From Acrocarpospora macrocephala (GTDB taxonomy: Bacteria; Actinomycetota; Actinomycetes; Streptosporangiales; Streptosporangiaceae), in contig NZ_BLAE01000022.1 in NCBI RefSeq assembly GCF_009687865.1, forward strand, positions 1-64,000: a stretch of DNA of 64,000 bases, read 5' to 3'. Shown here in pieces: positions 31,588 through 39,613 of this stretch. The notes beneath the pieces are model-generated. The model did not search any database. It was not told the DNA's origin and saw only the letters and a list, made by a program, of their open reading frames with translations. The position numbers and the translations under genes were made by a program. The number at the start of each line of letters is the position of its first letter. The stretch's first letter is position 1.

Positions 31588-32172
31588 ATGGGTCGATGGG
31601 AGCCGAACGCGCGCGGCCGGCTCGAACGGGCGGCACTGGAGCTCTACCTCGAGCGCGGCTTCGAACGGACCTCGGTGGCGGAGATCGCCGAACGGGCGGG
31701 GCTGACGGAGCGGACGTTCTTCCGGCACTACACGGACAAGCGCGAAGTGCTGTTCGCGGGTTCGATGGCGCTGCAGGAGCTTCTCGTGGACACAGTCGCC
31801 CGTGTTCCCGAGCCCGCCACCCCGATGGACGCCGTGACGGCGGCCCTCGGGGCTGCCGCGGCTATGCTGCAGGAACGCCAGGAGCATGCCCGCCGGCGCC
31901 AGGCCGTCATCGCCGCCAACGCCGAACTGCAGGAACGCGAGCTGATCAAACTCGCCTCGCTGTCGGCCGCGCTCGCCGACGCGTTGCGGCAGCGCGGAGT
32001 CGACGACGCCTCCGCGAGCCTTGCCGCGGAGGCGGGCATCGCCGTCTTCAAGATCGCGTTCCGGCGTTGGGCCGGGCAGGCCGGGCAGGCCGGGCAGGCC
32101 GGGCAGAAGGACTTGTCTCAGTTCATCGGAGAGTCGTTCGCAGGGCTCAAGGCGGTGACCGCGGGCACCTGA
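31588..32172 (+). CDS. TetR-family transcriptional regulator
   Basis: A 194-residue regulator with HTH FERTSVAEIAERAGLTERTF and FRHYTDKREVLFAGS. TAGGAT ends 7 nt before the ATG, giving a leaderless transcript whose promoter abuts the double operator. Near the C-terminus a 9-bp unit (GCCGGGCAG, 32071-32106) is repeated four times, adding GQA units, probably a slippage-prone length variation. It is paralogous to the TetR at 17770-18336; both face dehydrogenase-like genes. Confidence 0.9.
   Translation: MGRWEPNARGRLERAALELYLERGFERTSVAEIAERAGLTERTFFRHYTDKREVLFAGSMALQELLVDTVARVPEPATPMDAVTAALGAAAAMLQERQEHARRRQAVIAANAELQERELIKLASLSAALADALRQRGVDDASASLAAEAGIAVFKIAFRRWAGQAGQAGQAGQKDLSQFIGESFAGLKAVTAGT
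32071..32106 (+). repeat. Four-copy 9-bp tandem repeat inside the TetR gene
   Basis: GCCGGGCAG is repeated four times in frame, coding alternating Ala-Gly-Gln. Copy number could vary between strains without a frameshift. Confidence 0.85.
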
Positions 32173-32496
32173 CTCGCGGTGCCCGGCCAGCTCGAATTCC
32201 GGGAGACCAAGCAACTCCGCACGTGGAGACGTTTGGTCAGGACGGAGTCCGGTGATTACTCGGCACGCCGATTCTCTGACGGAGCGCGACGATGTCGGCG
32301 CCCGGCACGCCGCAGCCACACGGCGTCCAGCGCAAACTTGGCAACCACCGGCCCGAAGTTTTCGTGCTTTTGCGCCTCAGTGTCCGCTATGACGAGGCTA
32401 TGCATACGGCCGATCGCAAGCCGCGCCGAATGCACGACCTAGGTGACGAAGGCCGCACCCTCTACGGCCAACTCGAAGCCGATCACGCGGAGCTGA
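32173..32496. other. Intergenic stretch without a convincing gene
   Basis: About 320 bp between the TetR stop and the convergent ABC permease stop. A plus-strand frame (from about 32292, containing MHDLGDEGRTLYGQLEADHA) has coding-like segments but runs into the permease gene antisense and has no SD. It may be a remnant of a MarR-like gene. No terminator hairpin was recognised. Confidence 0.3.
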
Positions 32497-33273
32497 TCAG
32501 ACGTCGCGGAGGCGTACCAGGAGGCCTCCGGCCAGGAGCGCGGCCGCGGCCCAGGCGGCGAGGACGCCGAGTCCTGGCCACGGGCCGATCGGCAGCAGGT
32601 CCAGGTTCATGCTGGACTGGATGGCCAGCCCGGCGTTGGTTGGGGAGATCCGGAAGAGCAGCCGTTGCCAATCCGGGTCGGAGACCAGGTGGATGAGGAT
32701 CGGGAAGAGGTAGAACAGGCCGAGCACGACGCCCATGGCCGCCGCCGAGTCACGGACGATCGCGGCGACTCCGAGGCAGAGCACGGCGATCAGGGTGAGG
32801 TAGAGAACCGAGCCCGCCGCCGCGCGGAGAACCAGGCCGTCGGTGAGGGACAGCAGCGGGTAGCCGTGCGCGGGCGTGAAACCCCGGCCGGGCAGGATGA
32901 GCCGCCCGGCCAGCACCGACCCGAGCACGCCGGCGATGGCCGCGACCAGGGTCGGACCGGCGAGGACGGCTGCCTTCGCGCCGAGGACGGTGAACCTGCG
33001 GGGCATCGCCGTGAACGTCGTGCGGATCAGGCCGGTGGTGTGCTCGCCGGTGATCGCCAGCACGGCGAGGACCGCGACGACCACCTGGCTCAGCTGCACG
33101 CCGGTGAGCGCGAGCTTGACGGCGTCGTGATTGCAGCGCGCCGACGCGCAGGTGGTGGCGGCACCGGCCGCGACGCCCAGGGCGACGGTCAGAACCGGGA
33201 TCGCCAGCAGCACCCAGCCGGTGCCCGGGAGCGTGCGCAGTTTCGTCCACTCGGCATGGATTTCGCGCTTCAC
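32497..33273 (-). CDS. ABC-2 type exporter permease
   Basis: 258 residues from the GTG at 33273, which overlaps the TGA of the upstream permease by 4 bp. Six helices are expected. The N-terminus REIHAEWTKLRTLPGTGWVL is typical of ABC-2 permeases, followed by LAITGEHTTGLIRTTFTAMPRR, the conserved cytoplasmic E-x-x-TG-x-IR loop. It probably pairs with the larger permease and the ATPase to form a heteromeric exporter of a peptide, lipid or antibiotic. Confidence 0.85.
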   Translation of the reverse strand: MKREIHAEWTKLRTLPGTGWVLLAIPVLTVALGVAAGAATTCASARCNHDAVKLALTGVQLSQVVVAVLAVLAITGEHTTGLIRTTFTAMPRRFTVLGAKAAVLAGPTLVAAIAGVLGSVLAGRLILPGRGFTPAHGYPLLSLTDGLVLRAAAGSVLYLTLIAVLCLGVAAIVRDSAAAMGVVLGLFYLFPILIHLVSDPDWQRLLFRISPTNAGLAIQSSMNLDLLPIGPWPGLGVLAAWAAAALLAGGLLVRLRDV

Positions 33274-34751
33274 GCGTCCCTCCGGCGGAGCAGGAGGACG
33301 GCCAGGCCGAGAGCCAGCAGGGCATAGGCGCAGAGCACCGCGAACCCAGCCCAAGGCGCCAGCGGATAGTAGCCCATCTGCGGCACATAATGCCCTTCGA
33401 CCTGCGAATATTCGGGAATGCTCTGCTGGATCGCGAACGCGGCGGCCGGGGTCACCCGCAGCAGCCACTGCGACAACTCCGCCGGCAGGACCGACGCGGT
33501 CGTCAGGACGTGCGGGACGACGATCACCGCGATGGCCGTGATGACGGCCACCGCGCTGCGCCGGATCAACGCGCCAATGGCGAGCGCCAGCACGGCGGCG
33601 ACGGCCAGCAGCGCGGCGGTCCCGGCCACGACGCGCAGTTCGGTGGAGGTGCTCACCGGCAGGAGCTGGTTGCCGTTCGCGCGGAGAATCCTGCTGCACA
33701 GGGGAACCGCGATGACCGCGGCGATCAGGCCGACGACGAACGTGACCACGCCGATCACCAGAGACTTGGCGACGAGCACGCGCCCCCGGCGCGGGCTGGC
33801 CAGCAGGGTGGTGCGGATCAGCCCGCGCCGGTACTCGGCCGTGATGAACATGACCGCCACCACGATCACCACGATCAGCCCCGTGTACGCCCCCGAAAGG
33901 GTGCGCTCGACGATCTGCCCGCCCTCGATCCCGTACGGCCCGACATCGCCGGATCCGGACATGGTGAACGTGCCGCCGGACTCGCGGAAGGTGCCCTGGG
34001 AGAGCGCGGGCGCGCCGGTATGGCCGCCGAGGTCGTCGTAGGTCCACGGGTTCCCGGCCAGGCTGACGTGGTCGAAGACGGCGGTGGCCTGGGTGAGCCG
34101 GCACTTCCCGATGGTTCCGCCGAGGTCGCCTTGCGTCACGGTCAGATCACACGGAGAGGCGACGAAGAGCCCCATCAGGGCATTCTTCTGCAACCCGGTC
34201 AGGCGGACCGTGCTGACCGTGGTCCAGTGGGTGCCGTCGGCCGACTCGGCACCGGTGATCGTGTCGCCGGAGCGGGTCAGCCGCAGCCAGCGCGCCTCCC
34301 GGGAACCGGCCACGTCGTGCTCGTAGTTGTGCTGCATCCGCGCCCCATGACCACCGGTGAGCATCATCGCCGCGTACGCGGACCCCGGCCGGACGCTTTC
34401 CTTGATCATGATTCCGGCCTTCGCCCACGGCACCACGCCGGGCACGATCTTGTCGTGATCCGGCGGTGGATAGGTGATGATCCCGGTCAGCGACGCCACC
34501 CGGGCGGTGACGCTGCCGTCGCCCGCCAGCGGCTGGTGCGCGAAGGAGAACCGGTCGTTCACCGCCAGACCCTCGGGGCCGACCGGCAGGGCCGGGCAGA
34601 CATCGCCCTCAGGACCCGAGCAGGAGCTGTGACTGCCGGACGCCGTGAACACCCCGAGCAGGACGGTGATCAGCACCGCCAGCGCCATCCCGAGCACCCA
34701 GCCGCGCACCGTCCTGAACTTGGTCCACTCCCCGCGCAGCAGGCCCGTCAT
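33270..34751 (-). CDS. ABC-2 permease with large extracellular lectin-like insert
   Basis: 493 residues. TM1 is at about 15-38 (WVLGMALAVLITVLLGVFTASG), then roughly 250 extracytoplasmic residues, then five C-terminal helices from about 295 with the ABC-2 loop ITAEYRRGLIRTTLLASPRR. The insert (FSFAHQPLAGDGSVTARVASL, WAKAGIMIKESVRPGS, GDTITGAESADGTHWTTVST) looks like the jelly-roll of DUF1349/laminin-G-type domains. It may bind a glycan or peptide before export. It overlaps the ATPase and second permease genes by 4 bp each. Confidence 0.85.
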   Translation of the reverse strand: MTGLLRGEWTKFRTVRGWVLGMALAVLITVLLGVFTASGSHSSCSGPEGDVCPALPVGPEGLAVNDRFSFAHQPLAGDGSVTARVASLTGIITYPPPDHDKIVPGVVPWAKAGIMIKESVRPGSAYAAMMLTGGHGARMQHNYEHDVAGSREARWLRLTRSGDTITGAESADGTHWTTVSTVRLTGLQKNALMGLFVASPCDLTVTQGDLGGTIGKCRLTQATAVFDHVSLAGNPWTYDDLGGHTGAPALSQGTFRESGGTFTMSGSGDVGPYGIEGGQIVERTLSGAYTGLIVVIVVAVMFITAEYRRGLIRTTLLASPRRGRVLVAKSLVIGVVTFVVGLIAAVIAVPLCSRILRANGNQLLPVSTSTELRVVAGTAALLAVAAVLALAIGALIRRSAVAVITAIAVIVVPHVLTTASVLPAELSQWLLRVTPAAAFAIQQSIPEYSQVEGHYVPQMGYYPLAPWAGFAVLCAYALLALGLAVLLLRRRDA

Positions 34752-35668
34752 CGCGCACCGTCCGCGCGAAACTCGACCGCGTCCCTGGTGAGCTCCATAT
34801 ACGCCTCCTCCAGCGTGGCCCGATGCCCGGCCACCTCCGAGAACGGCACCCCATGCGTGGTGAGCAGCGCCACCACACGCTCGGCCGCCAGCCCGGCGAC
34901 GGTGAGCGTGTCACGATCGGTGACGGCGACGGTGGCCCCCGCGTCGGCCAGCACCGTCATCGCCTCCGGCCGCGCCGTGGTCCGTAACCTCACCCGGTCG
35001 CCGGACGCCGCCGCGATCAACTCCGCCACGCTCGCGTCCGCGACCACCCGGCCCCGGCCGACCACCACGACATGCCCGGCCGTGTCCTGAAGCTCGCTCA
35101 TCAGGTGGCTGGACACCAGGACGGCCCGGCCCTCGGCGGCCAGCGACCGCAGGAACCCGCGCATCCACACGATCCCCTCCGGATCGAGGCCGTTGAACGG
35201 CTCGTCGAGCATGAGCACCGGCGGGTCGCCGAGCAGGGCGGCCGCCACGCCGAGCCGCTGCCGCATGCCCAGCGAGTAACCGCCCGCCTTCCGCCGCGCC
35301 GCGGATCCCAGCCCGACCAGCTCGACCACGGCGTCGACCCGGCCCGCGGTCAGGCCCTGGGAGTGGGCCAGCCAGAGCAGATGATTGCGCCCGGTCCGGC
35401 TCGGCTGCAGCGCGGCGGCGTCCAGCAGCGTCCCGACCTGGCTCAACGGTCTCCGCAGCGTGCGATACGGCTGCCCGCCGATCAGCGCGCGGCCCTCGTC
35501 GGCCGCGTCCAGACCGAGGATCACCCGCATCGTGGTGGACTTCCCCGCGCCGTTCGGCCCGACGAAGCCGGTGACGTGCCCAGGCGTCACGGTGAACGTC
35601 ATCCCGTCCAGGGCCAGAACCGGGCCGAACCGCTTGCGCAGCCCGCTGACCTCGATGTTCGCTTCCAT
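34748..35668 (-). CDS. ABC exporter ATPase
   Basis: 306 residues from the ATG at 35668. Walker A is GFVGPNGAGKSTT, the signature YSLGMRQRLGVAAALLGDP and Walker B VLMLDEPFNGLDPEG, with H-loop VSSHLMSELQ. The C-terminal 80 residues (TTARPEAMTVLADAGATVAV) are typical of DrrA/BcrA-type ATPases. It is the first gene of a three-gene unit with two permeases, diverging from a two-component system. The layout recalls bacitracin- and lantibiotic-type detoxification modules. Confidence 0.92.
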   Translation of the reverse strand: MEANIEVSGLRKRFGPVLALDGMTFTVTPGHVTGFVGPNGAGKSTTMRVILGLDAADEGRALIGGQPYRTLRRPLSQVGTLLDAAALQPSRTGRNHLLWLAHSQGLTAGRVDAVVELVGLGSAARRKAGGYSLGMRQRLGVAAALLGDPPVLMLDEPFNGLDPEGIVWMRGFLRSLAAEGRAVLVSSHLMSELQDTAGHVVVVGRGRVVADASVAELIAAASGDRVRLRTTARPEAMTVLADAGATVAVTDRDTLTVAGLAAERVVALLTTHGVPFSEVAGHRATLEEAYMELTRDAVEFRADGAR

Positions 35669-35787
35669 GCCAGGCAGACTAGGCAACGCCGTACGGTGCG
35701 GTCGTCACGCGGCGGAGCCATCTTCCCCGCCCGGCCATCCCACGCGCGGGGGATGCCAGCGGCTCCCGGACCAGGGACAATGCTGGG

Positions 35788-36999
35788 GTGGACCGAACGT
35801 ACGACCCGCGGATCGTCATGGTCGGGGCGCCTCTGGTGCTGCTGGCGGTGATCGAGTCGATCGGGCATGTCCGGGGTCCGGCCGGTCCGGACCTCGCGTT
35901 CGTGCTGTTCGCCGTGGCGACCACGCTGCCGCTGGTGCTGCTGTGGACGCAGCCGTTCGCGGCGGCCCTGGTCGTGTCCGCGGCGGCGGTCCTGTCGGTC
36001 ACGGGTTTCCAGGCCTTGACGGTAGCGGGGATGGGCGCGCAGCTGGTGGCCGGCTACCGGCTCGGGCGCACCGGCTCGCCCTGGGCGGCGTTGCCGCTGG
36101 CCGCGCCGTTCCCGATCCTGGCGCTGGCGGGTGTGGAGGCGCGGACGATCACGATGGTGCTGGCCTGCCTGGCCCCGGCGGCGGCGCTGGCCGGGATCGC
36201 CCGGCGGGCCCACGGTGACGCGGCCGCGAACACGGCGGCCCGACAGGTGATCGCCGATTCGCTGCTGGAGCACACCGCGCGGGGTGAACGCGCGCGCATT
36301 GCCCGCGAGCTGCACGACGTGGTCGCGCACCATATCTCCATGGTGGCCGTGCAGGCGGAGAACGCCCGGCTGACCACCCCCGGCATGCCGCCCGCCGGGG
36401 CCGAACGGCTGTCCGCGATCGGGGACACGGCCCGGGCGGCGCTGACCGAGATGCGGCGGCTGCTCGGCGTCCTGCGCGAGGACACGACGGCGGGGGAGCG
36501 GCCCCGTCCGGAGCTGACTCCCCAGCCGGGGCTGCGCCTGCACGAGGTCAACGACCTGCTGGACGAGGCCAGGGACGCGTCCGGGACGGGCACCCGGCTC
36601 ATCTTGCGCGGGTCACCGGTCACGCTCGACCCGGGCGTCGAGCTCGCGGCGTACCGGATCATTCAGGAAGCGCTCACCAACGCGCGGCGGCACGCGCCCG
36701 GCGCGGCCGTTGATGTGGAGCTGCACTACGCGGGAGACGCGCTGCGGCTGTTCGTCCGCGACAACGGCCCCGGCCCCGCAGCCACGAGCCACGGCCACCC
36801 CCATGAAGACGATCACGAAGGCAGCCGCAAAAACGGCCACAAAGACAGCTTCGGCCACAGAGCTGGCCACGAAGGGGGGCATGGCCTGGCTGGGATGCGG
36901 GAACGGGCCACGGCCGTCGGTGGCGACCTGCGCACCGGCCATGCCGCCGGCGGCGGCTTCCTGGTCGAGGCCAGCCTGCCCGGAGAGGCGGCCGGATGA
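35788..36999 (+). CDS. Sensor histidine kinase (NarL-type) with histidine-rich ATP lid
   Basis: 403 residues from the GTG at 35788. GACAAT lies 6 nt upstream (leaderless). About five N-terminal helices span residues 10-140. The HisKA_3 box is ERARIARELHDVVAHHISMV with phospho-His176. The HATPase N-box is IIQEALTNARRHAPG, the G1 box DNGPGP and G2 GGHGLAGMRERA. Between G1 and G2, residues 332-363 form an unusual insert with seven or eight His plus Asp and Glu. It could bind metal or simply lengthen the lid. The gene overlaps its response regulator by 4 bp and diverges from the ABC exporter. Confidence 0.92.
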   Translation: MDRTYDPRIVMVGAPLVLLAVIESIGHVRGPAGPDLAFVLFAVATTLPLVLLWTQPFAAALVVSAAAVLSVTGFQALTVAGMGAQLVAGYRLGRTGSPWAALPLAAPFPILALAGVEARTITMVLACLAPAAALAGIARRAHGDAAANTAARQVIADSLLEHTARGERARIARELHDVVAHHISMVAVQAENARLTTPGMPPAGAERLSAIGDTARAALTEMRRLLGVLREDTTAGERPRPELTPQPGLRLHEVNDLLDEARDASGTGTRLILRGSPVTLDPGVELAAYRIIQEALTNARRHAPGAAVDVELHYAGDALRLFVRDNGPGPAATSHGHPHEDDHEGSRKNGHKDSFGHRAGHEGGHGLAGMRERATAVGGDLRTGHAAGGGFLVEASLPGEAAG

Positions 37000-37673
37000 G
37001 CGTGATCCGGGTCGTGGTCGTCGACGATCACCAGGTGGTGAGAACAGGGTTCGCCGGGCTGCTGGACACCCAGCCGGACTTCCAGGTCGTCGGCACCGCC
37101 GGGGACGGCGCCGAAGCCATCCGTGTCTGCCGCGAAACCGCGCCGGACGTCGTGCTGATGGACATCCGCATGCCCGGCATGAACGGCATCGAGGCGACCA
37201 GGCAGCTCACCGGCCCGCGCGTCCTCATCCTCACCACCTTCGACCTCGACGAGTATGTCTACGACGCGCTCCGCGCCGGAGCCAGCGGTTTCCTGCTCAA
37301 GGACGTCACCGCCGAACACCTCTTCGACGCCGTCCGCGTCATCGCCGACGGCCAAGCCCTCCTGGCCCCCGCCATCACCCGCCGCCTCATCACCGAGTTC
37401 GCCCACCTCACCCCGAAACCCGCGAAATCCTCAAAAACCCTGAAACCGCCCACTCCCAACACCCTCACCCCCCGCGAGACGCAGGTCCTGCGCCTCGTCG
37501 CGGAGGGCCTTTCCAACCAGGAGATCGCCACCCGCCTCATCGTCACCGAGGAAACCGTGAAAACCCACGTCAGCCGCGTCCTCGCCAAACTCGGCCTACG
37601 CGACAGAACCCAGGCGGTCATCGCCGCGTATGAGACCGGCTTGGTCGTCCCTGGTGCGCAGGACCCGGGGTAG
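36996..37673 (+). CDS. NarL/FixJ-type response regulator
   Basis: A 225-residue regulator with receiver residues Asp10/Asp11 (VVVDDHQVVR), phospho-acceptor Asp56 in VVLMDIRMPGMNG and Lys in GFLLKDVT. The LuxR-type HTH at the C-terminus reads LTPRETQVLRLVAEGLSNQEIA with VTEETVKTHVSRVLAKL. The linker is Lys/Pro-rich. It is co-expressed with the kinase and probably activates the divergent ABC exporter operon. Confidence 0.94.
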   Translation: MSVIRVVVVDDHQVVRTGFAGLLDTQPDFQVVGTAGDGAEAIRVCRETAPDVVLMDIRMPGMNGIEATRQLTGPRVLILTTFDLDEYVYDALRAGASGFLLKDVTAEHLFDAVRVIADGQALLAPAITRRLITEFAHLTPKPAKSSKTLKPPTPNTLTPRETQVLRLVAEGLSNQEIATRLIVTEETVKTHVSRVLAKLGLRDRTQAVIAAYETGLVVPGAQDPG

Positions 37674-37801
37674 GTTGCCGGGAGTCGAGATCTCGCCGCC
37701 CGCCGTTGTACGGTCTGCGGCGCGGTTGAGGGTGTCGGTCAGTTCGGTGATGCGCTCGGTCGTGGCCCAACGCCTGCCACAGCGGCGCGGCCTGATCGGG
37801 C

Positions 37802-38230
37802 GTGGTGCACGACTCGGTGATCAGCCTGGACCGGTGGGAGCTGGTCTACTAGAAGCTGCCCGACCAGCAGGTGGACAGGGCGCTGCTGGTGGTGCTGTAC
37901 AACACGCCGCTCAACTTGGTCCTCGGCCCCGACACGCTGGGAGAGCACGGCGCGGATATCGCCGAGCTGCAGCGGTTCTTCGCGCCGCTGCACCAGGCCG
38001 CCGGCGCCGAGCCGATGACCGCCTTCCGCTGAGTGACCGCCGACCACCAGGTGCAGCAGACCCGCTTCGGCGGCGGGACGCCGGCCGTCACCGCGAACTT
38101 CGGTGACCAGGAGTACCAGGGTCTCCCGGGCGGCTGCGCCGACGCCCGCCTCCGCGGCGACAGCACCCCCCGCCAGCTGTGTCCGGGCAACAAGCCGAGG
38201 GCGACTGTCAACCCAAGTCTGTCGCTCTGA
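37802..38230 (+). pseudogene. Decayed C-terminal part of a larger protein, two internal stops
   Basis: One frame stays coding-like from 37802 to 38230 but is broken by TAG at 37850 and TGA at 38030, with a further TGA upstream at 37793. Its segments read SVISLDRWELVY, then KLPDQQVDRALLVVLYNTPL, IAELQRFFAPLHQAAG and TRFGGGTPAVTANFGDQEY. The last part resembles the C-terminal beta-sandwich of extracellular glycoside-hydrolase-like proteins. No start or SD is present, so this is a relic. The identity of the parent family is a guess. Confidence 0.6.
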
Positions 38231-38284
38231 TCTGGTCATTCGATCGACAACGATCCGGCGGTGACGCGATCGTACGGCAGGCAC

Positions 38285-38319
38285 GAGGGAGGGCCGATCG
38301 CCACGATCAGCCCTCCCTC
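38285..38319 (-). terminator. Terminator of the fibronectin III protein gene
   Basis: GAGGGAGGGC (38285-38294) and GCCCTCCCTC (38310-38319) form a perfect 10-bp stem, with GATC repeats in the loop. It lies about 50 nt after the stop of the minus-strand gene. Confidence 0.7.
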
Positions 38320-38367
38320 AACTGCCGTCGACCTCACCGCACGCGGGGTACGTGAACAACTTCCTGC

Positions 38368-39381
38368 TTATCCGCAGTAGCTGATCCCCCACTGGATGTT
38401 GTCGGTGATCGCGTTACTCGGCGCCGAAGCGTTCCCCGCAGCGTCGACCGCCACGATGGTGACGGTGTTGGGCCCGGAGATCTCCGTGTAAATGATGATT
38501 CTGCCCGAGATGCCCTGGAAGACATCGCTGATGGTGCCGTTGATCCGGATCTCGTACTCCACGCCCGTGGCCGGGGTGACGTCGTCAGTCGCGGCCGTAT
38601 AGTTCACGAGCAGTTCCTCAGGGCACACACTGGTGCCGACGCCCCCGGCCTGGGTCAGGGTGGGAGTCGTGGGCGCCACGGTGTCGCTGGCGGCATCGGT
38701 GGTCACCGTGATCGGGGCGCTCGCCGCCGACGCGTTGCCGCCGCTGTCCACGGCGCGTACGGACAGGTTGTACGTGGTTCCAGGCTCAAGTTGCCGGACC
38801 CATGCCTTGGACACGGTGGTGACCGGGCTTCCGGCCGGCCTGGTGTCGAAGACGTTCGGGCTCGGCACCCCGTTGACCAGCACCTGGTACTTGATCGGTC
38901 CGAAGTCGTCGGTCGAGTTCGTCCAGGTCAGCAGGATCTTGGACGCGGTAAGGCCGTCGACGGGGGACCCGTGGACGCTGTTGGCCAGGGCGAGGCCGGA
39001 GGGAGCGGAGGGGGCGGCGACGTCGGGCTGGGTGGTGACGTTAAGGATGCTGCTCGGCCCGGACGCGCGGATGCCGTCCGAGGCGTGGACGCGGAAAGCG
39101 TACGTCGCCCCTGGGTGCAACCCGCTGATGGTCGCCGTTGTGGTCGGATGGTTGACGAGCACGACGGCGTCGAGTCCTGGCGCCCACACCGAATAGGAGA
39201 CCACTCTGACATTGTCGGTGGAGGGGCTCCATGCCAGTGTCACCGCGGTTTGCGTCACTTGGGTCGCCCGTAGATTCCCGGGAATGGACGGCGGCTTGGT
39301 GTCGGGTGCGGCGACCGCCGGGCTCGTGGCCAGCAGGATCAAACCTGCGGCGACCGCGAACGACTTCAGGGCTGTGCGCAT
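38368..39381 (-). CDS. Secreted protein with three fibronectin type III domains
   Basis: A 337-residue protein with signal peptide MRTALKSFAVAAGLILLATS, cleaved after AVAA at about residue 25. Three FN3-type domains follow: PSIPGNLRATQVTQTAVTLAW with YAFRVHASDG; PSAPSGLALANSVHG with YNLSVRAVDSGGN; and PTTPTLTQAGGVGTS with TVTIVAVDAAGN. There is no catalytic domain, so a binding or spacer role at the cell surface is likely. GAGAGGC is the SD. The upstream region has GTAACA repeats (39452-39468), a possible MtrA site. Confidence 0.85.
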   Translation of the reverse strand: MRTALKSFAVAAGLILLATSPAVAAPDTKPPSIPGNLRATQVTQTAVTLAWSPSTDNVRVVSYSVWAPGLDAVVLVNHPTTTATISGLHPGATYAFRVHASDGIRASGPSSILNVTTQPDVAAPSAPSGLALANSVHGSPVDGLTASKILLTWTNSTDDFGPIKYQVLVNGVPSPNVFDTRPAGSPVTTVSKAWVRQLEPGTTYNLSVRAVDSGGNASAASAPITVTTDAASDTVAPTTPTLTQAGGVGTSVCPEELLVNYTAATDDVTPATGVEYEIRINGTISDVFQGISGRIIIYTEISGPNTVTIVAVDAAGNASAPSNAITDNIQWGISYCG

Positions 39382-39451
39382 GCGTAAGCCTCTCTCGTGA
39401 TGTCCGCGCGTATGTGTTACTTCTGCCAGCCCGTTACGGATTCACCCACTT

Positions 39452-39468
39452 GTAACAGCTTGGTAACA
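39452..39468. promoter_or_regulatory. GTAACA direct repeat, possible MtrA-type site
   Basis: GTAACA at 39452-39457 and 39463-39468 are exact direct repeats with an 11-bp period, about 70 bp upstream of the secreted FN3 gene. GTTAC motifs also occur nearby (near 39415 and 39433). MtrA of actinobacteria binds GTAAC direct repeats before cell-wall genes; binding here is inferred. Confidence 0.4.
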
Positions 39469-39547
39469 CCAGCCTGAACCCCCCGTTTGCGGCGCTCCTT
39501 CCGTCCTGGTGTGCAGGGTTCGAGATAGTTCGGGGTGACGTATGGAC

Positions 39548-39566
39548 CTTGCCCTTGGGTGAAGGC
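39548..39566 (+). promoter_or_regulatory. Candidate MerR operator before the MerR-PP2C gene
   Basis: CCTTGCCCTTGGGTGAAGG is an imperfect inverted repeat lying about 50 bp upstream of the start at 39614. MerR sites usually sit between -35 and -10 boxes 19 bp apart; the exact boxes are unclear here. Confidence 0.3.
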
Positions 39567-39613
39567 GCAGCATCGTGGTGCCGGTTCTTCCGACCGGTGC
39601 GAGGAGGGTTGGT

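Noticed and set aside
32292-32696. 134-residue plus-strand ORF antisense to the ABC permease
   Set aside because: No SD, the second half is a shadow of the permease gene, and only a short segment looks protein-like.
37739-38284. Minus-strand 181-residue frame across the pseudogene region
   Set aside because: No motif and shadow-like composition. The plus-strand frame shows the protein-like segments, although broken.
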